A stretch of 17,101 nt of DNA from Bacillota bacterium (GCA_023394215.1 JAEXBH010000173.1:1-17101), one strand, 5' to 3'. Counted from the stretch's first letter, positions 5,909 to 15,159 are shown. Notes: a model not told the origin generated them from the sequence alone. Translations and numbers: made by a program.

Positions 5909-8087
5909 TAAATTACTTGAGAATTTAAATGATAAACAGCTTGAAGCCGTAGTAAATACTGAGGGCCCCATACTTATATTGGCAGGAGCAGGCTCAGGCA
6001 AGACGAGAGTGCTTACAACAAAGATAGCCTATCTTATAGAGGAAAGAGGAGTAAGGGAAAATAATATATTGGCATTTACCTTCACCAACAAGGCGGCTAA
6101 AGAAATGAAGGAGAGGGTGGAAGTATTTTTAAATAAAGATATTAGCCATATGTGGATAGGAACATTTCACAGTATTTGTTCAAGGTTGCTTAGGAAAAAT
6201 ATCCATTTGCTTGGCTATAAGCAAAACTTTACCATTTACGACAGTCAGGATTCCAAGACTCTTATAAAAGAGATAATGAAGGATTTATCTATCGATGAGA
6301 AATATCTTCCGGTTAATATGGTGATTTCCAAAATTTCAGACTATAAAAACAGATTGGTTAGTCCGGTTGAGGTTATAGAAAAATCAATATATGAGCGTGA
6401 AAGTCAAATAGGAGAAATCTACAAAAAGTATGAGGCAAGAAAAAAGAACAACAATGCCTTGGATTTTGATGATTTGATATTGAAAACATTGGAACTTTTT
6501 ACTGCTAACAAAGAGCTTAGAGAGCATTATGCCGATATTTTTTCCTATGTGTTTGTTGATGAGTATCAGGATACAAACAAGTCTCAATATGAACTTATAA
6601 AACTCTTATCATATAAGAATAAGAATATTTGTGTTGTCGGGGATTCCGACCAGTCCATATATAGTTGGAGAGGAGCCGATATCACAAATATTCTTAATTT
6701 TGAGAAGGACTTTAAAGATGCCAAGGTTATACTTTTGGAGCAGAACTACAGGTCTACAAGTAAGATCTTGGATGCTGCAAACGAGCTTATCAGGCACAAT
6801 GAGGATAGAAGGGAAAAGAACCTTTGGACCCAAAGTAAGGGTGGTGCCGATATAGTATTTAAACTTTTAAATACCGAGTATGAGGAGGCAAATCAGGTTA
6901 TTCAAAATATTTATCAGATGAATAATGACGGTGTAGCCTTTAAGGATATGGCAATACTTTACAGGACAAATGCCCAGTCTCGAGTTTTGGAAGAAAAACT
7001 TATGGCTGAGAAAATACCCCATAAGGTTATAGGTGGACTTAAGTTTTATGATAGAAGGGAAGTTAAGGATATAATTGCCTATCTTTCTTTTATAGCAAAT
7101 CCCGATGACAATCTGGCATTTAAAAGAATAGTAAATATGCCTAAAAGAGGTCTGGGAGATACTTCAGTATCCAAGCTTGAAGCTTATGCGAATGCTACAA
7201 ATCAATCAATTTATGATGCCGTATATGATGAAAATATAGATGTATTAAGTAAGGCTACCCTTGCAAAATTCAGACAGTTTACCGATTTTATGACCGCCTT
7301 TATAAACTTGATTGACAGTTACAATATAGTTGATTTGGTTGAAGAAGTATTTGATCAATCCGGCTATAAGGCCATGCTCGAATCTTCAAAATTGATAGAG
7401 GACAGATCGAGAATTGAAAATATTTCCGCTCTTATTTCTGCAATTACGGAGTTTGACAGAAATACCGAGGATGCAAGGCTTAACGATTATTTACAAAGCG
7501 TAAGTCTTCTGTCAGACGTGGATAAGACAAGTGATGAAAGTGCGGTAAGCCTTATGACCATACATGCGGCAAAGGGTCTGGAGTATGACGTAGTATATTT
7601 GACTGGTATGGAAGACGGCTTATTTCCGAGCTTGAGAGCCTTGGAAGAAGGAGGGCTTGAGGAGGAAAGAAGGCTTTGCTATGTGGCTGTTACAAGAGCT
7701 AAGAAAAGATTATATATATACGCATCCGCTTCAAGAATGACTTACGGAAAATCATCCTACTCAAAAAAATCAAGATTTTTAGAAGATATGTCAGGATTTT
7801 TCAAGGATGAAAGTAAGGTAAACGGAAATATTTTTGAAGTTGAAATAGATTTATTTGAGGAAAAAAGGAGCAGGTACAAGGCTGATATAAGGGAAAGAAA
7901 AGCAAGAATAGAAGAAGCCAAAAATCAAGAATATTCTATTGGGGACAGGGTATCCCATAAGAAGTTCGGAGTAGGTATGATTGTTCAGATAAAAGATGCG
8001 GTTTCAGGTAAGGAGCTTTTGATTTCCTTTGAGAAAAACGGTATTAAGAGACTTAATTCCAAGATAGCACCTTTGGAAAAGTTATAG
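5901..8087 (+). CDS. pcrA: ATP-dependent 3'-5' DNA helicase PcrA
   Basis: The 728-residue UvrD/Rep superfamily 1 helicase has, in order, the Q motif LNDKQLEAV (9-17), Walker A GAGSGKT (29-35), VDEYQDT (219-225), a QNYRS motif, TIHAAKGLEYD (about 553-563) and YVAVTRA (594-600). The last 50 residues, starting YSIGDRVSHKKFGVG, form the PcrA Tudor-like C-terminal domain that contacts RNA polymerase. PcrA works in repair, plasmid replication and removal of stalled transcription and recombination complexes. ATG at 5901 follows AAGGGG; a TTG at 5886 in the same frame lacks a site and is rejected. It overlaps tsaD by eight bases and is followed nine bases later by ligA, the usual Gram-positive partner. 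Confidence 0.95.
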   Translation: MNNKLLENLNDKQLEAVVNTEGPILILAGAGSGKTRVLTTKIAYLIEERGVRENNILAFTFTNKAAKEMKERVEVFLNKDISHMWIGTFHSICSRLLRKNIHLLGYKQNFTIYDSQDSKTLIKEIMKDLSIDEKYLPVNMVISKISDYKNRLVSPVEVIEKSIYERESQIGEIYKKYEARKKNNNALDFDDLILKTLELFTANKELREHYADIFSYVFVDEYQDTNKSQYELIKLLSYKNKNICVVGDSDQSIYSWRGADITNILNFEKDFKDAKVILLEQNYRSTSKILDAANELIRHNEDRREKNLWTQSKGGADIVFKLLNTEYEEANQVIQNIYQMNNDGVAFKDMAILYRTNAQSRVLEEKLMAEKIPHKVIGGLKFYDRREVKDIIAYLSFIANPDDNLAFKRIVNMPKRGLGDTSVSKLEAYANATNQSIYDAVYDENIDVLSKATLAKFRQFTDFMTAFINLIDSYNIVDLVEEVFDQSGYKAMLESSKLIEDRSRIENISALISAITEFDRNTEDARLNDYLQSVSLLSDVDKTSDESAVSLMTIHAAKGLEYDVVYLTGMEDGLFPSLRALEEGGLEEERRLCYVAVTRAKKRLYIYASASRMTYGKSSYSKKSRFLEDMSGFFKDESKVNGNIFEVEIDLFEEKRSRYKADIRERKARIEEAKNQEYSIGDRVSHKKFGVGMIVQIKDAVSGKELLISFEKNGIKRLNSKIAPLEKL

Positions 8088-8096
8088 GGGGAAATT

Positions 8097-10082
8097 ATGG
8101 ATAGGATAAGAGAACTTATTGATCAGATAAAAGAATTGAATTATCACTACTATACCTTGGATCAGCCCCTAATAAGTGACGGGGAATACGACCTTTTATA
8201 TGATGAGCTTCTTAGGCTTGAAAAAGAAACGGGTATAATTTATGATGATTCGCCTACGAATGTTGTAGGTGATAAGATTTTGGATAAGTTTGAAAAGCAT
8301 ACCCATCTTGGAAGACTTTATTCTTTGGGAAAAGCCCAATCCTATGGGGAAATTGAGGACTGGATATTTAGAGCTGAAAAGCTTAGACAGGTATATAATG
8401 ATGAAAATCCTCACAATATGCTTCCTGAGCTTGAGTATGTTATTGAGCTTAAGTTTGATGGACTTACTATAAATTTGACTTATGAAAATGGGAATTTGAC
8501 TTATGCGACTACCAGGGGGACCGGTCAGGTTGGCGAGGAAATATCAGCACAAGTTGCAACTATAAAGACCATACCTAAAAAAATTGCTTATAAAGGGCTT
8601 GTTGAGATTTCGGGAGAGGGAGTGATGCCCCTGTCACAGCTAAAAAAATATAATGAAGTAAATGATATAAAGCTTAAAAATGCAAGAAATGCAGCAGCCG
8701 GGGCCTTGAGAAATTTAGACGTTTCTGTTACGAGATCAAGGCACCTTGAAGCATATCTTTATAATATAGGTTATATGGAGCCGCAAATTTTGTCATCTCA
8801 AACGGAAATATTTGACTTTCTCAGGGAAAACAATTTTCAGCTTTATCCATTTATGAGAATAGCTAAAAGCTTTGGAGAAATTAAGGCTGCCATAGAGGAA
8901 ATTTCGGAATTTAGAAAGACTATTGATGTCCTTACCGACGGTGTCGTTATTAAGATAAATGATTTCAGAACCCGTGAAGTGCTTGGATTTACCAATAAGT
9001 TTCCAAGGTGGGCGCTTGCTTACAAGTTTGAAGCCGAACAGTTTACGACTGTTGTAAGAGAAGTTGTTTGGAATGTCGGCAGGACCGGCAAGGTAACGCC
9101 GGTGGCTATTTTAGATCCGGTTGACATAGACGGGGTCACCGTAACAAGGGCAACTTTAAATAATTATGACGATATAAAAAGAAAAAATGTAGCTATAGGT
9201 TCAAGGGTTATTATAAGGAGATCAAATGATGTAATTCCTGAGATACTTATGGCTGTTGATGATGAAAATCCCACTGAAAAAATAGAAAAGCCTGAAAAGT
9301 GTCCGGCTTGCGGTACTGAACTTTTTTATGATAAGGTTCATATATTTTGTCCAAATTCCATGGACTGCAAACCTCAAATGCAAGCAAGAATTGTGCATTA
9401 CTGTTCGAGAGAGGCTATGAATATTGAAGGAATCTCAGAGAAAACCGTTGAGAGATTTACCGAAGAGCTTGATATCACAAGGGTCGATCAACTTTATGAT
9501 TTAAGGAAGGAAAATCTTATAAACTTGGAAGGTTTTAAGGATAAAAAGGCTGACAAGCTGATAAGTGCAATAGAAAATTCTAAACATGCCAAGCTCGATG
9601 CTTTTATTTACGCCTTAGGTATACCAAATGTCGGAGTAAAGACGGCAGGGGACCTTGCTTTGCGTTTCAGGAGTCTTTCAGCCCTTAGAAGTGCCGGATA
9701 TGAGGATTTGATAGAAATCAGTGATATAGGAGATATTACAGCCAAAGCCATAGTGGAGTTTTTTGCGTCAAGTCATATTAAGCTTGCTCTTGAAAGGCTT
9801 ATAGCTAAAGGTATTGAACTTGAGGAGGCTGATGAAGAAATATCATCGGATTTAAAGGATTTAACAATAGTTGTTACAGGTACGTTTGAAGGTTATAATA
9901 GAAAAGAAATAGAAAAAGAGCTAAAATTAAGGGGTGCCAAGGTAGCTTCAGCGGTTTCAAAGAACACTGATATTTTGCTTGCAGGAGAAAATGCCGGTTC
10001 CAAGCTTGAAAAGGCCAAGGGATTCGGTACAAAAATTTACCAAGACCAAGAATTAAAAAGCTTTTTAGATAGTATTATTTAG
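8097..10082 (+). CDS. ligA: NAD-dependent DNA ligase LigA
   Basis: The 661-residue protein has the full LigA layout. Domain Ia (1-65) includes NYHYYTLDQPLISDGEYD. The adenylation domain carries the active Lys119 in ELKFDG. Then come an OB fold, a four-cysteine zinc finger (C402, C405, C418, C424), helix-hairpin-helix repeats, and a C-terminal BRCT domain from about 585. It seals nicks during replication and repair using NAD+. The motif RLYSLGKA is a slightly divergent form of the usual PMLSL segment. GGGGGA at 8088-8093 sets the start, nine bases after pcrA. The pcrA-ligA-gatCAB order is the one seen in Bacillus and relatives. Confidence 0.96.
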   Translation: MDRIRELIDQIKELNYHYYTLDQPLISDGEYDLLYDELLRLEKETGIIYDDSPTNVVGDKILDKFEKHTHLGRLYSLGKAQSYGEIEDWIFRAEKLRQVYNDENPHNMLPELEYVIELKFDGLTINLTYENGNLTYATTRGTGQVGEEISAQVATIKTIPKKIAYKGLVEISGEGVMPLSQLKKYNEVNDIKLKNARNAAAGALRNLDVSVTRSRHLEAYLYNIGYMEPQILSSQTEIFDFLRENNFQLYPFMRIAKSFGEIKAAIEEISEFRKTIDVLTDGVVIKINDFRTREVLGFTNKFPRWALAYKFEAEQFTTVVREVVWNVGRTGKVTPVAILDPVDIDGVTVTRATLNNYDDIKRKNVAIGSRVIIRRSNDVIPEILMAVDDENPTEKIEKPEKCPACGTELFYDKVHIFCPNSMDCKPQMQARIVHYCSREAMNIEGISEKTVERFTEELDITRVDQLYDLRKENLINLEGFKDKKADKLISAIENSKHAKLDAFIYALGIPNVGVKTAGDLALRFRSLSALRSAGYEDLIEISDIGDITAKAIVEFFASSHIKLALERLIAKGIELEEADEEISSDLKDLTIVVTGTFEGYNRKEIEKELKLRGAKVASAVSKNTDILLAGENAGSKLEKAKGFGTKIYQDQELKSFLDSII

Positions 10083-10090
10083 GGGGTTGT

Positions 10091-10366
10091 ATGGATATAG
10101 AGAAAATATATTACAAGGCATATTTACTTGTTGATCCTTCGGAAAAAGACTTTATAGAGAAAAAATTCTTTGATGTTGTAAAAAGTGTAGACAGGATTAT
10201 GGAAGTTGATACAAGTCAAATTAAGAGTTATGAGATTACAAGTGAAGTTTTTTCTCCTATGAGAGATGATAGCATAATGGAATCCATAGACAGGGAAGCT
10301 GCTTTTGCGAATGTAAAAACGAGAGAATACGGCTATTTTAAGCTGAACAATATATTGGAAGATTAG
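10091..10366 (+). CDS. gatC: Asp/Glu-tRNA amidotransferase subunit C
   Basis: The 91-residue protein is weakly conserved in its first half. Its second half shows the GatC pattern: MRDD at about 57-60, then SIDREAAFANVKTREYGYF and a final hydrophobic ILE. GatC is the small belt subunit that holds GatA and GatB together in the complex that turns Glu-tRNA(Gln) into Gln-tRNA(Gln) or Asp-tRNA(Asn) into Asn-tRNA(Asn). AGGGGG, overlapping the ligA stop, serves as ribosome binding site. The call rests partly on position directly before gatA and gatB. Confidence 0.85.
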   Translation: MDIEKIYYKAYLLVDPSEKDFIEKKFFDVVKSVDRIMEVDTSQIKSYEITSEVFSPMRDDSIMESIDREAAFANVKTREYGYFKLNNILED

Positions 10367-10373
10367 GTGACTT

Positions 10374-11771
10374 ATGGATATAAAATCATTACATGATAGA
10401 TATAAAAGCGGACAAACAAGTGTAGAAGCCTACATCGAAGAAGTCTTTGAAAGAATAGAAAAAAATAATTATAACACATATATAAGCCTAAATAAGGAAA
10501 AAGCACTTGAAAAGGCAAGAGAGCTTGATCGCCAATTAAAGGCGGGTAAGGAGATTTCAGGGCTTTTCGGAGTTCCTGTAGCCCTTAAGGACAATATACT
10601 CACAAAGGGACTTAGAACTACGGCAGCATGTCATTTTCTTGATTCGTATGTGCCTATTTATGATGCTCATGTGGTTAAGAAAATTGCTGAAACCGATGCA
10701 ATCCTGATAGGCAAGACCAATATGGACGAGCTTGCAATGGGATCTTCATCAGAAACCTCATATTATGGCAATGTAGTAAATCCATTTGATCCTACAGCCA
10801 TACCGGGAGGTTCATCATCAGGGTCGGCAGCGGCTGTTGCTGCGGATGAAGCGGTTGTTGCTCTTGGGACAGATACCGGAGGTTCTTGCAGAAACCCTGC
10901 AAACTACTGCAATGTAGTCGGATTTGCACCGTCCTACGGTGCTATTTCAAGGTTTGGGGTTATTTCCATGGCAAACAGTTTGGACAGGGTAGGTATGCTT
11001 GCCAACAATGTAGCTGATATAGAAAGTATTTTCAGGGCTATAAAAGGGGTGGATGAAAATGACTTTACCTCCTTGGAACTTGAAGACTACCTTGAAGATA
11101 TAGATCTTAAGGGTATGAAAATAGCCGTTGTTGAAATGAAAAATGAATTTAACCTGGAAGGACAGGTTAAGAGAAATTATGAAAAAGTACTTAACATTCT
11201 TAAGGATAAGGGTGCGATTATAAATACTGTAGATATCCATTTGCTTGAATATTTTAATCAGGTTTATACAGTGCTTATGTCAGTCGAAGTTGCTGCAAAT
11301 ATCGCCAGAATAGACGGTTTAAGATATGGGGAAAGTGTTGAAAAGTACAAGGATGTAGAAGACTTTTACAGGCAAAACAGATCAAGATATTTCGGGGAAG
11401 AGGCTCAAAGGAGAATAGCTCTTGGAGACTTTTTTGCATCAAAAGTTCACAATCAAAAATACTATTTCCAAGCTATGAAGCTTAGGGAGATGTATAAGGA
11501 AGAAATGGATAAAATTTTAAGTGAAAATGATATTTTTCTTTCGCCTACAGCTACGGATTTGCCATATAAGGTAGGAGCCAAGTATGACGACGGAAATGCG
11601 GCTTTTGATTCCGGTATGTTCAATACAATTACCAATATTACAAATCTTCCATCCATATCAATACCGGTGGAAAAAGATTTGCTTGGATCAATTCAATTGA
11701 TAGGGGCGAGAAATCAGGATATGAAGTTGCTTAAGATTGCTCAAAAATTTGAAGAGGTAATAGGCGCATGA
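10374..11771 (+). CDS. gatA: Asp/Glu-tRNA amidotransferase subunit A
   Basis: The 465-residue amidase-signature enzyme has the Ser-cisSer-Lys triad: Lys72 in ALKDNI, Ser147 in GGSSSGSAAA and Ser171 in DTGGSCRNPA, with the same spacing as in the structurally known GatA. It hydrolyses glutamine to release ammonia, which passes to GatB. The segment NYCNVVGFAPSYGAISR is a normal variant of the usual GLKPTYGRVSR. A site AGGTGA (10365-10370), overlapping the gatC stop, is only three bases from the ATG. The gene overlaps gatB by four bases (ATGA), indicating coupled translation. Confidence 0.96.
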   Translation: MDIKSLHDRYKSGQTSVEAYIEEVFERIEKNNYNTYISLNKEKALEKARELDRQLKAGKEISGLFGVPVALKDNILTKGLRTTAACHFLDSYVPIYDAHVVKKIAETDAILIGKTNMDELAMGSSSETSYYGNVVNPFDPTAIPGGSSSGSAAAVAADEAVVALGTDTGGSCRNPANYCNVVGFAPSYGAISRFGVISMANSLDRVGMLANNVADIESIFRAIKGVDENDFTSLELEDYLEDIDLKGMKIAVVEMKNEFNLEGQVKRNYEKVLNILKDKGAIINTVDIHLLEYFNQVYTVLMSVEVAANIARIDGLRYGESVEKYKDVEDFYRQNRSRYFGEEAQRRIALGDFFASKVHNQKYYFQAMKLREMYKEEMDKILSENDIFLSPTATDLPYKVGAKYDDGNAAFDSGMFNTITNITNLPSISIPVEKDLLGSIQLIGARNQDMKLLKIAQKFEEVIGA

Positions 11772-13189
11772 AAACAATAATAGGACTTGAAATACATTGT
11801 GAGTTGTCTACAAAGACAAAGATGTTTTGCGGTTGTAAAAATGAGTTCGGACAAACTCCGAATACTGTTGTTTGCCCGATTTGTCTTGGCCATGTCGGCA
11901 CCTTGCCGAGAGTAAATAAGGAAGCTGTGAAGCTTTCCGTGATGGCGGGACTTGCATTTGATTGCAATATAAGGCAAAATATGAAATTTGATAGAAAAAA
12001 ATACTTTTATCCCGATCTTACCAAGGGTTTCCAAATAACTCAACAGGATGAGCCCGTATGCTATGACGGTTTTCTTGAAATAGATTCTTCTGAAGGCAAG
12101 AAAAAAGTAAGGATAGAGAGAATCCATATGGAAGAAGATACAGGGAAATCTACCCATACTGAAGACGGTAAAACCCTGCTTGACTACAATAGGGCAGGAG
12201 TTCCTCTTATAGAAATAGTGACAAGACCTGACATATCAAGTGCGGAAGAGGCAAGAGATTTTCTTGAAAAACTTAGACAAAGGCTTAAATTCATAGGCGT
12301 GTCCGATGTAAAAATGGAGGAAGGATCTCTTAGGTGTGATGTTAATATAAATATCAAAGATGATGAAGGAAACAGGTCGGCTATAGCTGAAATAAAAAAT
12401 TTGAACTCTTTCAGATCTGTTGAAAGAGCTATTAAGTATGAAGAAAAAAGGCAAGCAGCCTATATGGCTGAGGGCAAGACTTCATCCAAGGAAACAAGAA
12501 GATGGGATGAAGCCACTCAAACAACTATACTTATGAGAAAAAAAGATGAAGAAAATGACTACAGGTTTACAGTGGAAGCGGATCTTCCGAGACTTGTATT
12601 ATCTGATGAATTTATAGCGGCTATTAAAGAAAATTTATCGGAACTTCCTGAGGCTAAGAAGGAAAGATACATGAAAGATTACAGGCTTAGCGACTATGAT
12701 GCGGGTCAATTATCTCAAGATAAAGATATTTCTATGTTTTTTGAAAAAGTGGTTGAAATGTTGAATGAACCTTCTTTGGTAGCAAATTGGACCCTAACGG
12801 AAATTTTGAGAAGACTTAAGGAACATGAAATTGAAATAGGAGAAATGAAACTTTCCGTAGAAAATTTCGTAAATCTTCTTACTTTAGTAAAGGATAATAA
12901 GATTTCAAATAATACAGGTAAGAAAATACTTAGGGAAATTTTTGAGAGTAATGAAAATCCTCGTATTTTGGTTAAGGAAAGAGGACTTGAGCAAAGCGGA
13001 GACGTGGACTTTATGGCAAAACTTGTAAATGAAGTTTTGGATGAAAATCCTCAATCTATATCGGATTTTAAAGCAGGAAAGGATAGGGCTTTGGGATTTT
13101 TGACCGGACAGGTAATGAAAAAATCACAGGGTAAGGCAAATCCTCAGCAGGTAAATGCCATGTTAAAAGAAGAGTTGGGTAAAAGATAA
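11768..13189 (+). CDS. gatB: Asp/Glu-tRNA amidotransferase subunit B
   Basis: The 473-residue protein begins IIGLEIHCELSTKTKMFCGC, the GatB signature. It has a four-cysteine zinc-type motif (C21, C23, C36, C39), the strongly conserved FYPDLTKGFQITQ segment, and a C-terminal YqeY-like helical tail that contacts tRNA. GatB phosphorylates the mischarged tRNA carboxylate and amidates it with ammonia channelled from GatA. Presence of gatCAB indicates that the organism makes Gln-tRNA and/or Asn-tRNA indirectly. The ATG overlaps the gatA stop, and the TAA shares a base with the rdgB ATG (TAATG). Confidence 0.96.
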   Translation: MKTIIGLEIHCELSTKTKMFCGCKNEFGQTPNTVVCPICLGHVGTLPRVNKEAVKLSVMAGLAFDCNIRQNMKFDRKKYFYPDLTKGFQITQQDEPVCYDGFLEIDSSEGKKKVRIERIHMEEDTGKSTHTEDGKTLLDYNRAGVPLIEIVTRPDISSAEEARDFLEKLRQRLKFIGVSDVKMEEGSLRCDVNINIKDDEGNRSAIAEIKNLNSFRSVERAIKYEEKRQAAYMAEGKTSSKETRRWDEATQTTILMRKKDEENDYRFTVEADLPRLVLSDEFIAAIKENLSELPEAKKERYMKDYRLSDYDAGQLSQDKDISMFFEKVVEMLNEPSLVANWTLTEILRRLKEHEIEIGEMKLSVENFVNLLTLVKDNKISNNTGKKILREIFESNENPRILVKERGLEQSGDVDFMAKLVNEVLDENPQSISDFKAGKDRALGFLTGQVMKKSQGKANPQQVNAMLKEELGKR

Positions 13190-13782
13190 TGAAGATAGCA
13201 ATTTCATCCTCAAATAAAGGAAAATTGGCGGAAATAAGTCAGGCACTCGGAGAGAGTTTCGAGCTTTTTACCAAGGATATGCTTGGGCTTGGAGATTTTG
13301 ATGTACTTGAAGACGGGGAAAGCCTTGAAGAAAATGCTTTTAAAAAGTCCAAGGCCCTATATGACAGGACAGGTTATGTAACTATATCGGATGATACCGG
13401 ACTTTTTGTGGATGCACTTGGGGGAGCACCCGGTGTTTATACTGCAAGATTTGCAGGAGAAAACGCATCTTACGAGGACAATATGGACAAGATGCTTGAT
13501 GTTTTAAAAGAAGTCGGAAATTTGGAAGACAGGGCTTGCCATTTTAAAACAGTTATTTGTCTTGTAGATAAAAAAGGCGAAGTCCATTATTTTGAGGGAA
13601 GACTTGATGGATATATAGCCTTTGAAAAAAGTGGAAATCTCGGTTTCGGTTATGATCCTATCTTTATAGTCAAGGGATCAAACAGGAGCCTTGCAGATTA
13701 TAATGAAGAGGAAAAAAATCAGATAAGCCATAGGGGTTTGGCGCTGAAAAAGTTGGTTTCCTATTTGAAAAATGATTTATAA
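13189..13782 (+). CDS. rdgB: XTP/dITP diphosphatase (RdgB/HAM1)
   Basis: The 197-residue protein carries the HAM1 family marks: SSNKGK at 7-12 (nucleotide-binding S/T-x-N-x-x-K), ISDDTGLFVDALGGAPGVYTARF at 66-88 with the general-base Asp69, FGYDPIF near 150, and SHRGLALKK from 180. It hydrolyses non-canonical purine triphosphates (ITP, dITP, XTP) to monophosphates, keeping them out of DNA and RNA. It is the last gene of the operon, coupled to gatB by a TAATG overlap, and is followed 18 bases later by a strong terminator. Confidence 0.95.
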   Translation: MKIAISSSNKGKLAEISQALGESFELFTKDMLGLGDFDVLEDGESLEENAFKKSKALYDRTGYVTISDDTGLFVDALGGAPGVYTARFAGENASYEDNMDKMLDVLKEVGNLEDRACHFKTVICLVDKKGEVHYFEGRLDGYIAFEKSGNLGFGYDPIFIVKGSNRSLADYNEEEKNQISHRGLALKKLVSYLKNDL

Positions 13783-13800
13783 ATCGAATAGATGAGTTTT

Positions 13801-13837
13801 AAGGATAGTATATCAATGATATATTATCCTTATTTTT
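13801..13837 (+). terminator. Intrinsic terminator of the tsaE-rdgB operon
   Basis: AAGGATAGTATATCA (13801-13815) pairs with TGATATATTATCCTT (13817-13831), with one G-U pair and a small loop at the centre. Five T follow at 13833-13837. Confidence 0.88.
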
Positions 13838-13880
13838 ATGTACATAGGATAATGATTTCAGACTGTGAAATGAAAAATAA

Positions 13881-13910
13881 TTGACAAAGTTCTTACTTAT
13901 GAATTATATT
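13881..13910 (+). promoter_or_regulatory. Promoter of the MerR-family gene
   Basis: A perfect TTGACA (13881-13886) is followed after 18 bases by TATATT (13905-13910). The leader before the ATG at 13977 contains an inverted pair CTTAAT-N11-ATTAAG (13937-13959), which could be a binding site or a small hairpin; this is unproven. Confidence 0.5.
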
Positions 13911-13976
13911 TATAGTAGGGGAATTTTTAAAGTTTTCTTAATTTCGATATCTTATTAAGATAAAATAGGAGGCTGT

Positions 13977-14876
13977 ATGGTTGAATATTATTCAATAGGA
14001 AAAATTTCAAAGGAATGCGATGTCACCATAAAAACCTTGCGATACTATGATAAAATAAAATTGTTGCAACCCGAATACAGGGATGAGAACAGTAATTATA
14101 GATATTATACAAAAAAGCAGATGGTTGATGTTTTAATTATAAGAAGGCTTAGGGCCTTGAACATATCTATAAAAAATATAAAGAGTATAATATCGAAACC
14201 GTCTATAGAAAACTACATAAATATTATAAAAAAGAAGTCGGATGAGTTATCGTCCGAGATAGATCATTTGCAGGCAAAAAAGGCAGCCTGTGATGTAATC
14301 CTTAATAGGATGATAAACGGTAAGGAAATAATGGAAGACGGAAATGACGGCATATCTTTCGGAGAATGCACAAAGAATGTAAGGATAGAGGAGATACCGG
14401 TATCAAGGATACTTTACTCAAGAAAGATTATGAAAAACTACAACAATGCCGCAGTATCGCTTGACAGATGGCTTGATATATATGAGCAATGCACAAACAA
14501 CGGGATATCTATGCAAAGTTCCATTATTACTACGTATTATGCGGAACCTCTGGCACAGTTTCTTTTGAGTGACTGCGATGTGGAATTCGGGGTAAGCATA
14601 AATATTGACACTGATTTGCAGAAATCAAATGCGAATACCAGAATTGCCGGAGGGCATAAGGCCTATACGGCGTATCATGTAGGAAGATACAGTGAAATAA
14701 TAAAGTCGCATGTGGCTTTAATTCAGTGGCTTCATAAGGAAAACTACGAAATATCGGGACCTATTTCCGAAGTTTTTGTAATATCACCTCTTGATATAGA
14801 AGATGAGGAAAAACATATAACCAAGATTATTATTCCTATAAAGGAAAGACGGATGGATACTTCTATTAAAAAATAA
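13977..14876 (+). CDS. MerR-family activator with GyrI-like effector domain
   Basis: The 299-residue protein starts with a MerR winged helix-turn-helix (about 4-72). SIGKISKECDVTIKTLRYYD is the recognition helix region and NYRYYTKKQ the wing. A helical dimerisation segment follows (about 80-110). The C-terminal half (about 130-299) has the strand-helix pattern of the GyrI/BmrR ligand-binding fold, including RIEEIP, TAYHVGRYSEI and a final ITKIIIPIKE strand. This family untwists promoters with 19-20 base spacers when ligand binds. Exactly such a promoter lies 331 bases downstream, before the CoA-transferase operon, so that operon is the likely target (inference). Relatives with this domain often sense drugs or other organic compounds. 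AGGAGG at 13967-13972 supports the ATG. It has its own promoter and terminator. Confidence 0.85.
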   Translation: MVEYYSIGKISKECDVTIKTLRYYDKIKLLQPEYRDENSNYRYYTKKQMVDVLIIRRLRALNISIKNIKSIISKPSIENYINIIKKKSDELSSEIDHLQAKKAACDVILNRMINGKEIMEDGNDGISFGECTKNVRIEEIPVSRILYSRKIMKNYNNAAVSLDRWLDIYEQCTNNGISMQSSIITTYYAEPLAQFLLSDCDVEFGVSINIDTDLQKSNANTRIAGGHKAYTAYHVGRYSEIIKSHVALIQWLHKENYEISGPISEVFVISPLDIEDEEKHITKIIIPIKERRMDTSIKK

Positions 14877-14894
14877 ATTAAGTTTTGCTTGATA

Positions 14895-14924
14895 AACAGG
14901 ATGTCGATTTGACATTCTGTTTTT
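14895..14924 (+). terminator. Intrinsic terminator after the MerR gene
   Basis: AACAGGATGTC (14895-14905) pairs with GACATTCTGTT (14911-14921), with one G-U pair and a five-base loop. A T-run extends to 14924. Confidence 0.85.
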
Positions 14925-14998
14925 ATGTTTAGGGTAACAAAAGATTCACTAAAAAGGTGCCTGCGATTAATAAATAAAAGTTAAAAAGAAAAGTTATA

Positions 14999-15036
14999 AA
15001 ATAAGTCTGCTGTAAGGGTAGACTTATTTATTTTTT
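14999..15036 (+). terminator. Terminator-like hairpin containing motif copy 1
   Basis: AAATAAGTCT (14999-15008) pairs perfectly with AGACTTATTT (15020-15029) around an 11-base loop, GCTGTAAGGGT. It is followed by A and six T (15031-15036). It lies 75 bases beyond the MerR terminator, so it is either a second terminator or the end of an unannotated short transcript. Confidence 0.55.
15009..15025 (+). repeat. Direct repeat of 17 bases, copy 1
   Basis: GCTGTAAGGGTAGACTT is identical to 15143-15159. Here it forms the loop and 3' arm of the terminator-like hairpin. Confidence 0.75.
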
Positions 15037-15142
15037 ATTAAAAGCCTTTGAACTATAGAAAACAAGGGAAATATGACAACGTTTATCATATTTTGGAAAA
15101 AGTATTCCATTTTTTTAAATAATATTTTAAAATTCGACAAGT

Positions 15143-15159
15143 GCTGTAAGGGTAGACTT
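15143..15159 (+). repeat. Direct repeat of 17 bases, copy 2
   Basis: It is identical to copy 1, 134 bases downstream of it. The flanking AAGT (15139-15142) can still pair with ACTT, and CT with AG inside, so a weaker hairpin with a similar loop sequence remains. It ends about 48 bases before the -35 box of the downstream operon. Confidence 0.75.

Noticed and set aside
11741..12157. 138-codon open frame antisense to the gatA/gatB junction
   Set aside because: It lies wholly opposite conserved coding sequence, has no ribosome binding site of note, and its product shows no recognisable domain.
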